Source: Stenotrophomonas sp. ZAC14D1_NAIMI4_1
GTDB taxonomy: Bacteria; Pseudomonadota; Gammaproteobacteria; Xanthomonadales; Xanthomonadaceae
Assembly (NCBI RefSeq): GCF_003086775.1
Contig: NZ_CP026001.1
Coordinates: 4,306,125-4,370,124 of the forward strand
DNA: 64,000 nt
Reading direction: 5' to 3'
This document shows, piece by piece, positions 28,109 to 37,685 of this stretch. How positions within the stretch are numbered: the first letter of the stretch is position 1; every line of letters starts with the position of its first letter. A program made the translations under genes and the position numbers. The notes beneath the pieces were generated by a model that was given only the letters and a program-made list of their open reading frames with translations, had not been told where the DNA came from and did not search any database.

Positions 28109-29998
28109 TCACGCCAGCGGTTCGTCGGACAGGTAGGTGTAACCGGTCAGGCCGGCTTCCAGCGCCTGCGACAGCTCCTGCGCACGTTCCGGCGACAGCT
28201 CGGCCGCCGCCACGCGCTGGGCATAGGCCGCACGCAGGTCGTCCAGCTTGTAGCCCACGTAATCCAGCATCACGTCGGTGGTGTCACCGCGGCGCTGCTG
28301 GGTAATGGCGTAGCCATCGGCATCGGCCACCACTTCCACTGCGTCGGTATCGCCGAACAGGTTGTGGATGTCGCCCAGGATCTCCTGGTACGCGCCCACC
28401 ATGAAGAAACCGATGCGGTAGCTCTCGCCGTGCTTCATCGCGTGCAGCGGCAGCGAGGTGTCCAGGCTCTCGTTCTCGACATAGGTCTTCACCATGCCGT
28501 CCGAATCGCAGGTCATGTCGGCGATGATGCCGCGGCGGTCCGGGGTCTCGTTCAGGCGTTCGATCGGCACGATCGGGAACACCTGGTCGATCGCCCACGC
28601 ATCGGGAATCGATTCGAACACGCTGAAGTTGACGAAGTACTTGTCGACCAGTCGCTCGTTCAGTTCATCCAGCGCCGGGCGGTGGCTCTTTTCGTCGTAG
28701 CTCAGGCGCGCACGCACGCCGTGGGCGATGGCGTAGAACAGATCGTCGATGCGCGCACGCTGCGGCAGGTCGATCTGGCCCAGCGCGTAGCTGGCCAGGC
28801 CTTCGGCGTGGAAGTGCTGCGCTTCCTGGAACAGTTCCACCGCCGGGCGCGTGTCCAGTTCCTCGTGGATCTCGCGCAGGTGGCGGATCGAGGCCGGCTC
28901 GTCGTCGTGCTGGTCCGGCACGCGGCCTTCCTGCGCCTGTTCCACTTCAGAGACGTTGGCGATCAGCACCGCGTGGTGCGCGGTCATCGCGCGGCCACAC
29001 TCGGTGACGATGCGCGGCGGGGTCAGGCCGTGCTCTTCGCAGGCGTTGGCCAGCGGCTGCACGATGTTGCTGGCGTACGAATTGAGCCCGTAGTTGATCG
29101 AGCAGAAGCTGCGCGAACGGGTGCCTTCGTAATCCACGCCCAGGCCGCCGCCCACGTCCACGTGGGTGATCTTCGCGCCCAGCTGTGACAGCTCGACGAA
29201 ATAGCGGGTGGCTTCGCGCATGCCGTTGGCGATGTCGCGCACGTTGGAGATCTGCGACCCCATGTGGAAGTGCAGCAGGTTCAGGCAGTCGGCGTATTCG
29301 GTATCGCGCAGCGACTTCCACAGATCCAGCAGCTGGCGCGGGGACAGGCCGAACTTGGCCTTGTCGCCACCGCTGTTCTGCCACTTGCCGGCGCCCAGCG
29401 AGGCCAGGCGCATGCGCACGCCCAGGCCCGGCTTCACGTCCAGTGCCTTGGATTCCTCCAGCACCAGCTTCAGCTCGGACGGCTTCTCGATGACGATGAA
29501 GGTCTGCAGGCCCAGCTTGCGGCCGATCAGGGCCAGGCGGATGTACTCGCGGTCCTTGTAGCCGTTGCAGACGATCAGGCCACCCGGGCGCGACAGTGCC
29601 AGCACGGCCATCAGCTCGGGCTTGCTGCCTGCTTCCAGGCCGAAGCCTTCACCGTGGTGGCTGGCCAGGGTGCCGGCCACGCCGCGGTGCTGGTTCACCT
29701 TGATCGGGTACACGGCGGTGTAGCCGCCCGGGTACTCCCAGTCCTGCTGGGCCTGGGCGAACGCCGCCTGCAGCTTGCCCAGGCGCTGGCCGAGGATGTC
29801 CGGGAAGCGCACCAGCAGCGGCAGCTTGGCGCCGCCGGCACGTGCAGCGTCCACCACCTTGGGCAGCGACACCACCGGGCCATCTGCCCCGGTCGGTCTC
29901 ACTACCATGTGCCCGGCCTGATCCACATCGAAATAACCATCCGCCCAATGCGGGATCGAGTAGGTCTTGCGGGCTTGGTCGAGGGACCAATCGGTCAT
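28109..29998 (-). CDS. speA: Biosynthetic arginine decarboxylase
   Basis: PLP enzyme converting L-arginine to agmatine, the entry to polyamine synthesis in this group. The 629-residue length, the N-terminus SLDQARKTYSIPHWADGYFDV, the PLP-binding YPIKVNQ (Lys100), HFHMGSQI, DVGGGLGVDYEG and the C-terminal CDSDG motif identify SpeA. Start ATG 29998. It is divergent from spermidine synthase across a 191-base region holding an 11-base inverted repeat. Confidence 0.95.
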   Translation of the reverse strand: MTDWSLDQARKTYSIPHWADGYFDVDQAGHMVVRPTGADGPVVSLPKVVDAARAGGAKLPLLVRFPDILGQRLGKLQAAFAQAQQDWEYPGGYTAVYPIKVNQHRGVAGTLASHHGEGFGLEAGSKPELMAVLALSRPGGLIVCNGYKDREYIRLALIGRKLGLQTFIVIEKPSELKLVLEESKALDVKPGLGVRMRLASLGAGKWQNSGGDKAKFGLSPRQLLDLWKSLRDTEYADCLNLLHFHMGSQISNVRDIANGMREATRYFVELSQLGAKITHVDVGGGLGVDYEGTRSRSFCSINYGLNSYASNIVQPLANACEEHGLTPPRIVTECGRAMTAHHAVLIANVSEVEQAQEGRVPDQHDDEPASIRHLREIHEELDTRPAVELFQEAQHFHAEGLASYALGQIDLPQRARIDDLFYAIAHGVRARLSYDEKSHRPALDELNERLVDKYFVNFSVFESIPDAWAIDQVFPIVPIERLNETPDRRGIIADMTCDSDGMVKTYVENESLDTSLPLHAMKHGESYRIGFFMVGAYQEILGDIHNLFGDTDAVEVVADADGYAITQQRRGDTTDVMLDYVGYKLDDLRAAYAQRVAAAELSPERAQELSQALEAGLTGYTYLSDEPLA

Positions 29999-30030
29999 TG
30001 CAGTCGGCCTTGTTGGCAATAAAAGGGGGG

Positions 30031-30070
30031 GCATGATAACGCCTATATGCCCACAGGTTCGTTATCATGC
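30031..30070. promoter_or_regulatory. Perfect inverted repeat between speA and speE
   Basis: GCATGATAACG (30031-30041) and CGTTATCATGC (30060-30070) are exact inverses 18 bases apart, centred in the divergent control region. They could be an operator for a dimeric regulator or mirrored -10 elements (TATCAT on each strand). I see no good -35 boxes, so I favour an operator. Confidence 0.55.
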
Positions 30071-30189
30071 GCGCCCGCGCCCGTGGCAGGTCTGAACCTG
30101 AACGGGCCGATCCGTCCGGATGTGGCATCTGTGCCACGCGGCCCCGCCCGCCAGCCCGGCTTCAACCCTCCGAACAGGACCGTAATCCA

Positions 30190-31044
30190 ATGACTGACAG
30201 CAGCAACTGGTACATCGAACACTTCGAACGCACTGGCTCGGCCATCGGCTTCCGCATCACCGGCAAGCTGGACGAGGTGCAGTCGCCGTTCCAGAAGATC
30301 GAGATCTTCCAGACCACCGACTGGGGCAACCTGATGACCATCGACGGGGCCATCATGCTGACCAGCAAGGACAACTTCTTCTACCACGAGATGATCAGCC
30401 ACCCGGTGCTGTTCACCCACGCCGCGCCCAAGCGCGTGGTCATCATCGGCGGTGGCGACTGCGGCACTCTGCGCGAAGTGCTCAAGCACAAGGGCGTGGA
30501 GAGCGTGACCCAGTGCGATATCGACGAGCAGGTCACCGTGATGGCGCGCAAGCACTTCCCGGAGCTGTGCGATTCCAACGATGACGCCCGCGCCGAGCTG
30601 CTGTTCGACGACGGCGTGGCCTACATGGCCAACTGCCCGGCCGGCAGCGTGGACGTGGTGATCGTCGATTCGACCGACCCGGTCGGCCCGGGCGAAGGCC
30701 TGTTCAACAAGGCGTTCTACGAGAGCTGCTTCAAGGCCCTGAAGGACGACGGCATCCTGGTGCAGCAGTCCGAATCGCCGCTGATGCAGCTGGAGCTGAT
30801 CAACGAGATGCGCACCGAGATGGGCAAGGCCGGCTTCGGCTCGTTCAAGACCCTGCCGTTCCCGCAGCCGTGCTACCCCACCGGCTGGTGGAGCGTGACC
30901 ATGGCGCGCAAGGGCGAGAGCGGTTTCGACTTCCGCCAGGCCGACTCGGCTGCCAAGACCTTCAACACCCTGTACTACACCGCCGCGCTGCACACCGGCG
31001 TGCTGGTAACCCCGCCGTTCGTGGCATCGGCCCTCAAGGGCTGA
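30190..31044 (+). CDS. speE: Spermidine synthase (polyamine aminopropyltransferase)
   Basis: Transfers the aminopropyl group of decarboxylated SAM to putrescine or a related amine. The 284-residue protein has the SpeE N-terminal strands, LMTIDGAIMLTSKDNFFYHEM, the SAM-binding VVIIGGGDCGTLREVLKH, the catalytic DSTDPVGPGEGLF and the active-site PCYPTGWWS stretch. Start ATG 30190. It pairs functionally with the divergent speA. Confidence 0.95.
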   Translation: MTDSSNWYIEHFERTGSAIGFRITGKLDEVQSPFQKIEIFQTTDWGNLMTIDGAIMLTSKDNFFYHEMISHPVLFTHAAPKRVVIIGGGDCGTLREVLKHKGVESVTQCDIDEQVTVMARKHFPELCDSNDDARAELLFDDGVAYMANCPAGSVDVVIVDSTDPVGPGEGLFNKAFYESCFKALKDDGILVQQSESPLMQLELINEMRTEMGKAGFGSFKTLPFPQPCYPTGWWSVTMARKGESGFDFRQADSAAKTFNTLYYTAALHTGVLVTPPFVASALKG

Positions 31045-31053
31045 TGGCAAGGT

Positions 31054-31164
31054 GTGCCGACCAACGGTCGGCACCTACCAGGGCTAATGCGTGCCGACCA
31101 ACGGTCGGCACCTACCTACAGCGCGGGTTTTTTGCTTTGCGGTAGTGCCGGCCGCTGGCCGGCA
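31054..31164. repeat. Three SMAG palindromes
   Basis: Two GTGCCGACC palindromes ending in CTAC (31054-31078 and 31091-31115) and one GTAGTGCCGGCC palindrome (31142-31164) lie between the convergent speE and lpxO-like genes. A T6 run sits at about 31128-31133. Confidence 0.85.
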
Positions 31165-31185
31165 ACCCCATGAACGACCGTTCGG

Positions 31186-32094
31186 TCAGATCGCCCAGAT
31201 ACCGGCAATCACCGCCACCACCAGGCCCCACTTGATGACCTGGTAGGCCACCACGCTGCGCTCGCGCAGGGCTTTGGCCTTCAGGCGCACCTTGTACACG
31301 CCACCGAAGGCCTTGTTGACGCCACCGGTCGGATCACCCGGCAGGTTCGGCGAGGCACCGCCGGCCAGCAGCGTGGACGCCACCGCGCGGTTGAACAGGC
31401 CCGGCAGGCCGAAGCGCAGCGGGCGGGCGATATCGCAGAACAGGATCACGCGATCCTGGTCGGTCTCGTTGTGTGCGTGGTGGATGTAGGTCTCGTCGAA
31501 CATCATCCACTCGCCGTCGCGCCAGCTCTTCTTCACCCCGTCCACCACGATGTAGCAGCCATCGTCGTTGGGCGTGCTCAGGCCCAGGTGCAGGCGCAGC
31601 GAACCGGCGAACGGATCGCGGTGCGGGCGCAGTTCACTGCCCGGCGGCAACTGCGCGAACATCGCCGCGCGCACATCGGGAATCGATTCGATCAGCGCCA
31701 CGGTCTTCGGGCACATGGCCTTGGCCGACGGATGCGACGGGCCGTACCACTTCAGGTAGAAGCGCTTCCAGCCACGGCGGAAGAACGAATTGAAGCCGGC
31801 ATCGTTGTAGCTGCTGGAGGCGGCGATCTTCTGCGCGTCACGCAGGGCCAGCGCCTCGTCGCGGATCACCTGCCAGTTCTGCCGCAGCGGCTCCAGCTGC
31901 GGGAGCTCCTTGCCCGGGTCCAGGAACGGCGTGGTGGGCACCTTCGAGAACAGGTACATGATCACGTTGATCGGGGCCATGAAGCTGGAGTGGTCCAGCA
32001 ACTGGCGCGACCAGCGCGCGCGGACCTTGCCGCGGTAATGGATGTACAGCACGCAGGCCACGAACAGCGCTGCCAGGACAATCTTGATGATCAA
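31186..32094 (-). CDS. lpxO: LpxO-like lipid A 2-hydroxylase (aspartyl/asparaginyl beta-hydroxylase family), 302 aa
   Basis: Fe(II)/2-oxoglutarate dioxygenase of the kind that adds a 2-hydroxyl to a lipid A acyl chain at the inner membrane. A short N-terminal membrane anchor (IIKIVLAALFVACVLYIHY) and a C-terminal hydrophobic helix flank the catalytic domain. That domain has the metal ligands in LRPHRDPF and HHAHN and the 2-oxoglutarate Arg in DRVILFCDI. The length and both anchors fit LpxO. Other beta-hydroxylase roles cannot be excluded. Confidence 0.88.
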   Translation of the reverse strand: MIIKIVLAALFVACVLYIHYRGKVRARWSRQLLDHSSFMAPINVIMYLFSKVPTTPFLDPGKELPQLEPLRQNWQVIRDEALALRDAQKIAASSSYNDAGFNSFFRRGWKRFYLKWYGPSHPSAKAMCPKTVALIESIPDVRAAMFAQLPPGSELRPHRDPFAGSLRLHLGLSTPNDDGCYIVVDGVKKSWRDGEWMMFDETYIHHAHNETDQDRVILFCDIARPLRFGLPGLFNRAVASTLLAGGASPNLPGDPTGGVNKAFGGVYKVRLKAKALRERSVVAYQVIKWGLVVAVIAGIWAI

Positions 32095-32315
32095 AGCACT
32101 TTCCTCCAGCGGGCGCCGGACAGGGAAACGAACGATGCGGCCGCGCGGCCTGCACCGGGTGGGGACGCGGCAGGGGACGGTGACGTGCCGGGTGGGGGCG
32201 GCCGCCGATGTCGCGGGTTAACAGCTTATGGTCGGCAGCCAATGCCCCCGGGTCAAGTTACCCAAGCACCCTGTTCAGCATCACGTAGCTGAACAACCAA
32301 CCTACACTGGTACGG

Positions 32316-33287
32316 ATGCCCGCCTGCGACCACGCCCCCTACCCCGCCCTCAGCGCCCGCTATGCGGCCTTCTTCCCGGGCCAGCCAGCGGCCACGCCAC
32401 GCAGCGAGGCCTTCCATTGGGCTGGGGGCACTCTGCGCCTGGACCGCCACGGCCCGGCCGATGCCGGCGCGACCGTGGTGCTGGTGCATGGGGCCGGCGG
32501 ATATGGCCGCATGTTCGCCCCACTGGCCGCCGACCTGGCCGCAGCCGGGCATGAAGTGGTGGCGCCGGACCTGCCCGGCTATGGCTTGAGCCCCGCGGCC
32601 TGGCAAGCCGTCGATTACGGCACGTGGAAGCAGGCCCTGCTGGCCCTCATCGAGGCCGAGTACCGGCGCCGGCCGCGCCCGATCGTGCTGCTGGGTGCCA
32701 GCATCGGCGGCTACCTGGCCTATCTGGTGGCGGCCGAATCGCCGTGGGTGCAGGGTCTGGTGGCCACCACCCTGGCTGACCCACGCGACCCCGACGTGCA
32801 GGCCGCCCTGGTGCGCCAGCCGTGGATGCGCGCCCTGCTGCCCACGCTGCGCCCTACCAGCCGCCTCACCCGCGGCCTGCGCGTGCCGGTGCGCTGGTTC
32901 ACCCACATGCAGCGCATGTCGCGCGACCCGGCCCTGACCGCGCTGGTCTGCGCCGACCCGCTGGGCGGCGGCAACCGCGTGCCGCTGGGCCTGCTGGCCT
33001 CCCTGTTCGACACCGCCCCGGCGCTGGAGCCCGAGCAGTTCCAGCGCTGCCCGGTGCTGATGCTGCACCCGGCCTGCGACGACTGGACCCCGGTGGCGAT
33101 CAGCGATCGCTTCTTCCAGCGCCTGGCCGCGCCCAAGCAGCGGGTACTGCTGGACGAATGCGGCCACTTCCCCATCGAGCAGCCCGGCCTGGACCAGCTG
33201 CGCGATGCACTGCTGCCGTTCGTGCAGCGCATTGCGGGGCAGTTTTCTGGCAAGCCATTGATTGAAAAGGCCCGAAGCGCTAAGTGA
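32316..33287 (+). CDS. Alpha/beta hydrolase (323 aa)
   Basis: A serine hydrolase fold with the oxyanion stretch LVHGAGGYGRMFAPL, the nucleophile elbow GASIGGY (Ser129) and a C-terminal DECGHFPIEQP carrying the His. No signal peptide is present. It resembles generic esterases or lipases; the substrate is unknown. It is monocistronic, divergent from the lpxO-like gene. Confidence 0.87.
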   Translation: MPACDHAPYPALSARYAAFFPGQPAATPRSEAFHWAGGTLRLDRHGPADAGATVVLVHGAGGYGRMFAPLAADLAAAGHEVVAPDLPGYGLSPAAWQAVDYGTWKQALLALIEAEYRRRPRPIVLLGASIGGYLAYLVAAESPWVQGLVATTLADPRDPDVQAALVRQPWMRALLPTLRPTSRLTRGLRVPVRWFTHMQRMSRDPALTALVCADPLGGGNRVPLGLLASLFDTAPALEPEQFQRCPVLMLHPACDDWTPVAISDRFFQRLAAPKQRVLLDECGHFPIEQPGLDQLRDALLPFVQRIAGQFSGKPLIEKARSAK

Positions 33288-33477
33288 GACGAAATTGTCC
33301 GATCAGGCGCGACGAACTGTTCCAGCTACGGCCCCGACATTTCTCCGACAAAACGTGGATTAGCGAACTCGGCGGTACTAAAATTCACTTAACGAAAGTT
33401 TAGCTACCTCCCCCCAGTCGTACCGGTTCGCTTGACGCTGCAGCGCCACCCACCGGGTCGTCGTCCGAGACCCCGCC

Positions 33478-34134
33478 ATGACTTCCACTGTTTCCCCCTC
33501 CCCGTCCTGCGGCGATGACGCCGTCGCCCCGCTGCTGCTTAAGCGCGGTGATCGCTTCCTCGCCCCCGATGTCTACCGCACCTGCCTGGACGGCCGTCCG
33601 GCGGTGGTGAAGGACTACTCGCGCTACCGCGGCACCCCGGTTTCGCTGATTGCCCGCCTGATGGTGCGCCGCGAAGCGCGCATCCTGCAGCGCCTGGGTG
33701 GCTGGAAGCATGCCCCGGCCCTGCTTGGCACCCTCGGCGGCCTCGCCCTGGGCATGGAATTCATTCCGGGCCAGACGCTCAGTACCGCGCAGGCGGTGGG
33801 CAATGAAGTGTTCGACCAGCTGCAGCACGCGCTCAGCCGCCTGCACGCGGCCGGCATCACCCACAACGACCTGCATGGCACCAACGTGGTGGTGAGCGGC
33901 GGCGTGCCGGTGCTGTTGGATTTCACCTCGGCCTGGCGCGCCCCGCGCTGGCTGCGCCGCAACCCGCTCAGCCGGCAGATGCGCCGCAGTGACATGAAGA
34001 ACCTGCTGAAGATCCGCCAGCGCGTGACCGGCCAGGCGCCGAGCGCCGCGCAGGCTGCAATGGTGGCCGACCCGGGTTGGGTCGCCGCCGTGCGCCAGGG
34101 CTGGAAGCGGTTCTACAAGTGGGCGAAGCGGTAG
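33478..34134 (+). CDS. Small protein-kinase-like protein (218 aa)
   Basis: This is a minimal kinase fold. Lys in AVVKDYSRYRG, Glu in RREARIL, the catalytic loop HNDLHGTNVVV and a DFT in VLLDFTSAWR replacing DFG resemble the RIO/Kdo-kinase-like bacterial group. The tail is basic (RFYKWAKR). It may phosphorylate a lipopolysaccharide sugar or a protein; this cannot be decided here. The stop TAG is the TAG of a SMAG GTAG. The 190 bases upstream are AT-rich near 33378-33403 and probably hold its promoter. Confidence 0.82.
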   Translation: MTSTVSPSPSCGDDAVAPLLLKRGDRFLAPDVYRTCLDGRPAVVKDYSRYRGTPVSLIARLMVRREARILQRLGGWKHAPALLGTLGGLALGMEFIPGQTLSTAQAVGNEVFDQLQHALSRLHAAGITHNDLHGTNVVVSGGVPVLLDFTSAWRAPRWLRRNPLSRQMRRSDMKNLLKIRQRVTGQAPSAAQAAMVADPGWVAAVRQGWKRFYKWAKR

Positions 34135-34216
34135 AGTCGACCGTTGGTCGACTGCCCTTCCATCCGCACCCGAAATGCCCGCGCTGCGCGCGGTAGTCGA
34201 CCAACGGTCGACTCTA
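34131..34216. repeat. Inverted SMAG pair overlapping a stop codon
   Basis: GTAGAGTCGACCGTTGG at 34131 and its inverse ending CTCTAC at 34216 form a dimer. The first GTAG contributes the TAG stop of the kinase-like gene. Confidence 0.88.
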
Positions 34217-34247
34217 CCCAGCCGCGTCCAGACGCCACGCGGCGCGC

Positions 34248-34679
<432 letters not shown>

Positions 34680-34716
34680 TTATGCGCGAACGGCCTGCCA
34701 GGCCACGGAGTCCCCC

Positions 34717-34971
34717 ATGATCGACCTGAACCACCTCGATGACCTCGCCCGCCGCCTGAGCGACCTGGTCCCGCCGGGCCTGCGCGAATCCCGCGAGGAA
34801 CTGCAGGCCACCTTCAAGACCGCGCTGCACGCCGGCCTGGCCAAGCTCGACCTGGTGACGCGCGAGGAATTTGAAGTGCAGCGTGCGGTGTTGCTGAAGA
34901 CCCGCGAGAAGCTGGACGCGCTGGAGGCAACTGTTCGTGAGATTGAAGGGCGGGATTCAACCCAGGGCTGA
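34717..34971 (+). CDS. ubiK: UbiK accessory factor (BMFP/YqiC family), 84 aa
   Basis: Small protein with an N-terminal amphipathic helix (IDLNHLDDLARRLSDLVP) and a C-terminal coiled coil (VQRAVLLKTREKLDALEATV). This is the shape of UbiK, which helps the cytosolic ubiquinone-synthesis enzymes. ATG 34717 follows CGGAG. In related genomes ubiK commonly lies next to the comM gene; here comM is 5.7 kb downstream at 40662, with accessory genes in between. Confidence 0.9.
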   Translation: MIDLNHLDDLARRLSDLVPPGLRESREELQATFKTALHAGLAKLDLVTREEFEVQRAVLLKTREKLDALEATVREIEGRDSTQG

Positions 34972-35094
34972 GGATCCAAGGTGCGATGCATGGTCCTCGG
35001 CAATCTCCCATAGCCGAGCGACCGTCGTGTCATGAAGTGAGCCCGTGCCCCCAAGCCACAGCCCAAGCACCATGCTCTTCTCCTGGACAGGCGG

Positions 35095-36330
35095 TCATCG
35101 CTGGCGAAACGCCAGGGCGGGATCAACCTTGGCCGCGCCCAAAGCGGGAATCAGAGCGGCGATCTGGCAACTCAGCAACGTCAGTCCCGCACCCAGCGCC
35201 ACCGAAGCGGCGCTTACTGCAGCCATCTCCAGTTGGAGCGCAAGAAGACGGTTCGCCGCTACGGCCAACCCTGCACCCAGGATCACGCCAAGCCCGGCAA
35301 CAACGGCACTCTCCACGGCGAAGAGGGCCACCACGTCACGTCGGGATGCGCCAAGCGCGCGCCGGATGGCAATCGACCGGTGTCTGGCAGAGACCCAGTA
35401 ATGACTCATTCCGAACACTCCGAGCGCTGACGAAGCGGTCACGACGAAAACCACTGCCAGCAACACACTTGACCTGGATGCGTCCTTGGCGAAGTGCGCT
35501 GTCCTGAGCTCGGCCACGGAGCGAACGGGCTCCTGTACAAAGCCCGGCATGGACGAGGACAGGGCGCGAGTCACGACCCGCTTCGCCTCCAGATCAAATG
35601 GCACGTTTCGACGGACGGCATACAGCCCCCCGATACTCTGGGCATCGATCTTCACTTCCGAGATCACGGCCTCGTAGTCGCTGGCATCACCGGTGGATGC
35701 GCTCCTGAAGTCTGCCGTGATACCCACGACTCGCAGGGTCAGCGGATAGCTGCCCCAAACCTCGGTATGGATCATCTTTCCCAAAGCGTCGCCCGCAGGG
35801 AAAAGGCGCTTGGCGAGACTCCGGGTGACGACCGCAGGTACGGCCAACGTGCTGTTGGGCTCAAGTACGTCCTCGACGGAGGGTGCCTGCAAGCTATCCA
35901 GCGCAATACCCTGGACAACTGACGTACCCAGTACGCTCGCGAGCTGCTCGCTTCCAAAGTAGATATACGGGTGCCCTGACGCATCGCGGTTGGACTTCTC
36001 CAGCCGCACCGCCCCACGCTCCACCGCGAAAGGGACCGGGCCGATTGCTGCGGCGCTGATACCTGGTACGTCCCGCAGTGCACGCAGCCCAGCGCCCGAA
36101 CTGGTTGCGGCATCTTCGAAGCCGATGACGCCTATGTTCTGCACCACGGCGATACGGGCCTCGCTCAGGCCGGACTCGGCATCGATGCGCTCCGAAGCTT
36201 CCAGAACAATCGTGGATATGTTTGCAAGCACCGCCATGGAAACTGAGATCTGAAGCACCATGAGGCCAACGACCGTGAGGTGCTTCGACACCGTTTTAAG
36301 CGTCGTCACCATCGCGTGAACCACCGTCAT
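35095..36330 (-). CDS. FtsX/MacB-type ABC transporter permease, second of pair (411 aa)
   Basis: One N-terminal membrane helix (about 17-40), a long periplasmic region of MacB-core type, and three C-terminal helices including AIRRALGASRRDVVALF, the coupling motif of FtsX-domain permeases. ATG 36330 overlaps the stop of the first permease by four bases. No ATPase gene accompanies the pair. The GC content looks lower than that of flanking core genes. It probably moves or senses a peptide or lipid in the envelope together with the first permease. Confidence 0.85.
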   Translation of the reverse strand: MTVVHAMVTTLKTVSKHLTVVGLMVLQISVSMAVLANISTIVLEASERIDAESGLSEARIAVVQNIGVIGFEDAATSSGAGLRALRDVPGISAAAIGPVPFAVERGAVRLEKSNRDASGHPYIYFGSEQLASVLGTSVVQGIALDSLQAPSVEDVLEPNSTLAVPAVVTRSLAKRLFPAGDALGKMIHTEVWGSYPLTLRVVGITADFRSASTGDASDYEAVISEVKIDAQSIGGLYAVRRNVPFDLEAKRVVTRALSSSMPGFVQEPVRSVAELRTAHFAKDASRSSVLLAVVFVVTASSALGVFGMSHYWVSARHRSIAIRRALGASRRDVVALFAVESAVVAGLGVILGAGLAVAANRLLALQLEMAAVSAASVALGAGLTLLSCQIAALIPALGAAKVDPALAFRQR

Positions 36331-37619
36331 GGCACTTCCCCCATGCGCAACGATACGAACCGCTGGCTGGCTCTCCACAGCGGAATCGACGCCGACAGAA
36401 GGGCAGACATCGCCGCGATCAAGGGGCACAGGGCAACGTACCACCACGCAATGGAAAGGTGCGATGCATACGCACTGGAGAGACCCTGTACGACCCGAAA
36501 TCCGAGGAGGACCATTGGAATGGAGACGAGTCCTCCGGCGGCCCCCAGCACGGCTGAATGAACGGCGAGCTGCCTGACGATGTCTCCACGGGTTGCGCCA
36601 AGCGACCGGCGAATGGCGATCTCCCTGGACCGGCCCACGAAGCCAGCCAGGAAGAGCCCGGCGGCATTCACGAGGCAGATGACCAGGACACCGGCTGCGA
36701 ACCACAGCTGTGTACTGACTTCATCGGGAAGTACGTCATTGATCGCCAGCCACTCCTTGAGCGGTGCCACGCGGGAGAACACGTCAGTGGCTCTGCCTGA
36801 ATCGACCTGCGCGAGCCCATAGCGGTGCAGCGCACTGCTGAATGCGCCGAGCGCGTGCGTGTCGTTCAGCTGGACCCATAGCTGCAGCCAAGCGCACGAT
36901 GCGCTCTCCGGATCCTCAGGGACGCCGTCGCGACAGGACATCGCGCCCATGCCGTAGTCCTTTGGCAGCGCACGCCATGCCGCCAGCGGGATGTAGAGAC
37001 GTTCGCTCTCCGCGTAGGCACCGCCTCGAAGATCGTGGAATCGTGGAATGGGATTCCAGTCCTCCACCACGCCGACGATGGCGAAGCTCCGCGTGGCCAG
37101 CTCGATCTGTCTTCCCACCGCAGATTCCGATCCGAAAAGCTCCCTCGAGAGTGATCGCGAGATCACTGCAACGCGCGCTCCATTCTGGTCATCATCGGAT
37201 CGCCAGAAGGCCCCGGAGAGCAGTTTCAGGTCGAGCAGGGAATGCGCACCTGACGTAAAACCTCGAACGGCAATCATGCCGAGCGGCCGATCCGTTCCCA
37301 TGGGCCTGTAGGGAAGCCAGGATGACGACGTTGCTACGCTCGGGACGCCGGTGCGGCGGGTAATTTCCTGCACATCGTGCAGCGACAGCACAGACAGCGG
37401 CCGGGCAGAGCTGGATCGGGCGGCATCATCCCGCAGATCAAGCTCCACGTGATAGAGAGACTGGCTGATGCTGGGTGCAGGATCGCCCCCGAGGCCGATC
37501 CGGATCAGCAGCATCGTGGCAAACGCGCTTATGCCTGTCGCTACGGCGAGCACGATCAGGACGCTGAGAAGTTTCGACCTATAGATGCCGGACAGTGCGA
37601 GTTCCAACGCGTATCGCAT
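36327..37619 (-). CDS. FtsX/MacB-type ABC transporter permease, first of pair (430 aa)
   Basis: Same architecture as its partner: one N-terminal helix, a MacB-like periplasmic domain (about 45-300) and three C-terminal helices with EIAIRRSLGATRGDIVRQL. ATG 37619 has a Shine-Dalgarno stretch AAGGAGAGG, identical to that of the upstream peptide gene. The gene lies 66 bases after the peptide stop, across a short hairpin. The two permeases would form a heterodimer but need an ATPase from elsewhere. Export of, or immunity to, the neighbouring peptide is the simplest inference. Confidence 0.87.
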   Translation of the reverse strand: MRYALELALSGIYRSKLLSVLIVLAVATGISAFATMLLIRIGLGGDPAPSISQSLYHVELDLRDDAARSSSARPLSVLSLHDVQEITRRTGVPSVATSSSWLPYRPMGTDRPLGMIAVRGFTSGAHSLLDLKLLSGAFWRSDDDQNGARVAVISRSLSRELFGSESAVGRQIELATRSFAIVGVVEDWNPIPRFHDLRGGAYAESERLYIPLAAWRALPKDYGMGAMSCRDGVPEDPESASCAWLQLWVQLNDTHALGAFSSALHRYGLAQVDSGRATDVFSRVAPLKEWLAINDVLPDEVSTQLWFAAGVLVICLVNAAGLFLAGFVGRSREIAIRRSLGATRGDIVRQLAVHSAVLGAAGGLVSIPMVLLGFRVVQGLSSAYASHLSIAWWYVALCPLIAAMSALLSASIPLWRASQRFVSLRMGEVP

Positions 37620-37652
37620 GCGTTCCTCTCCTTGGTATGCTGAAAGAGATGC

Positions 37653-37669
37653 GCCGCCGCAAGGGCGGC
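37653..37669 (-). promoter_or_regulatory. Hairpin between peptide gene and permease
   Basis: GCCGCC / GGCGGC stem around a five-base loop, with no T-run. Such intercistronic hairpins often reduce expression of the downstream genes relative to a small peptide gene. Confidence 0.5.
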
Positions 37670-37685
37670 ACATCAAGTGCAAGTC

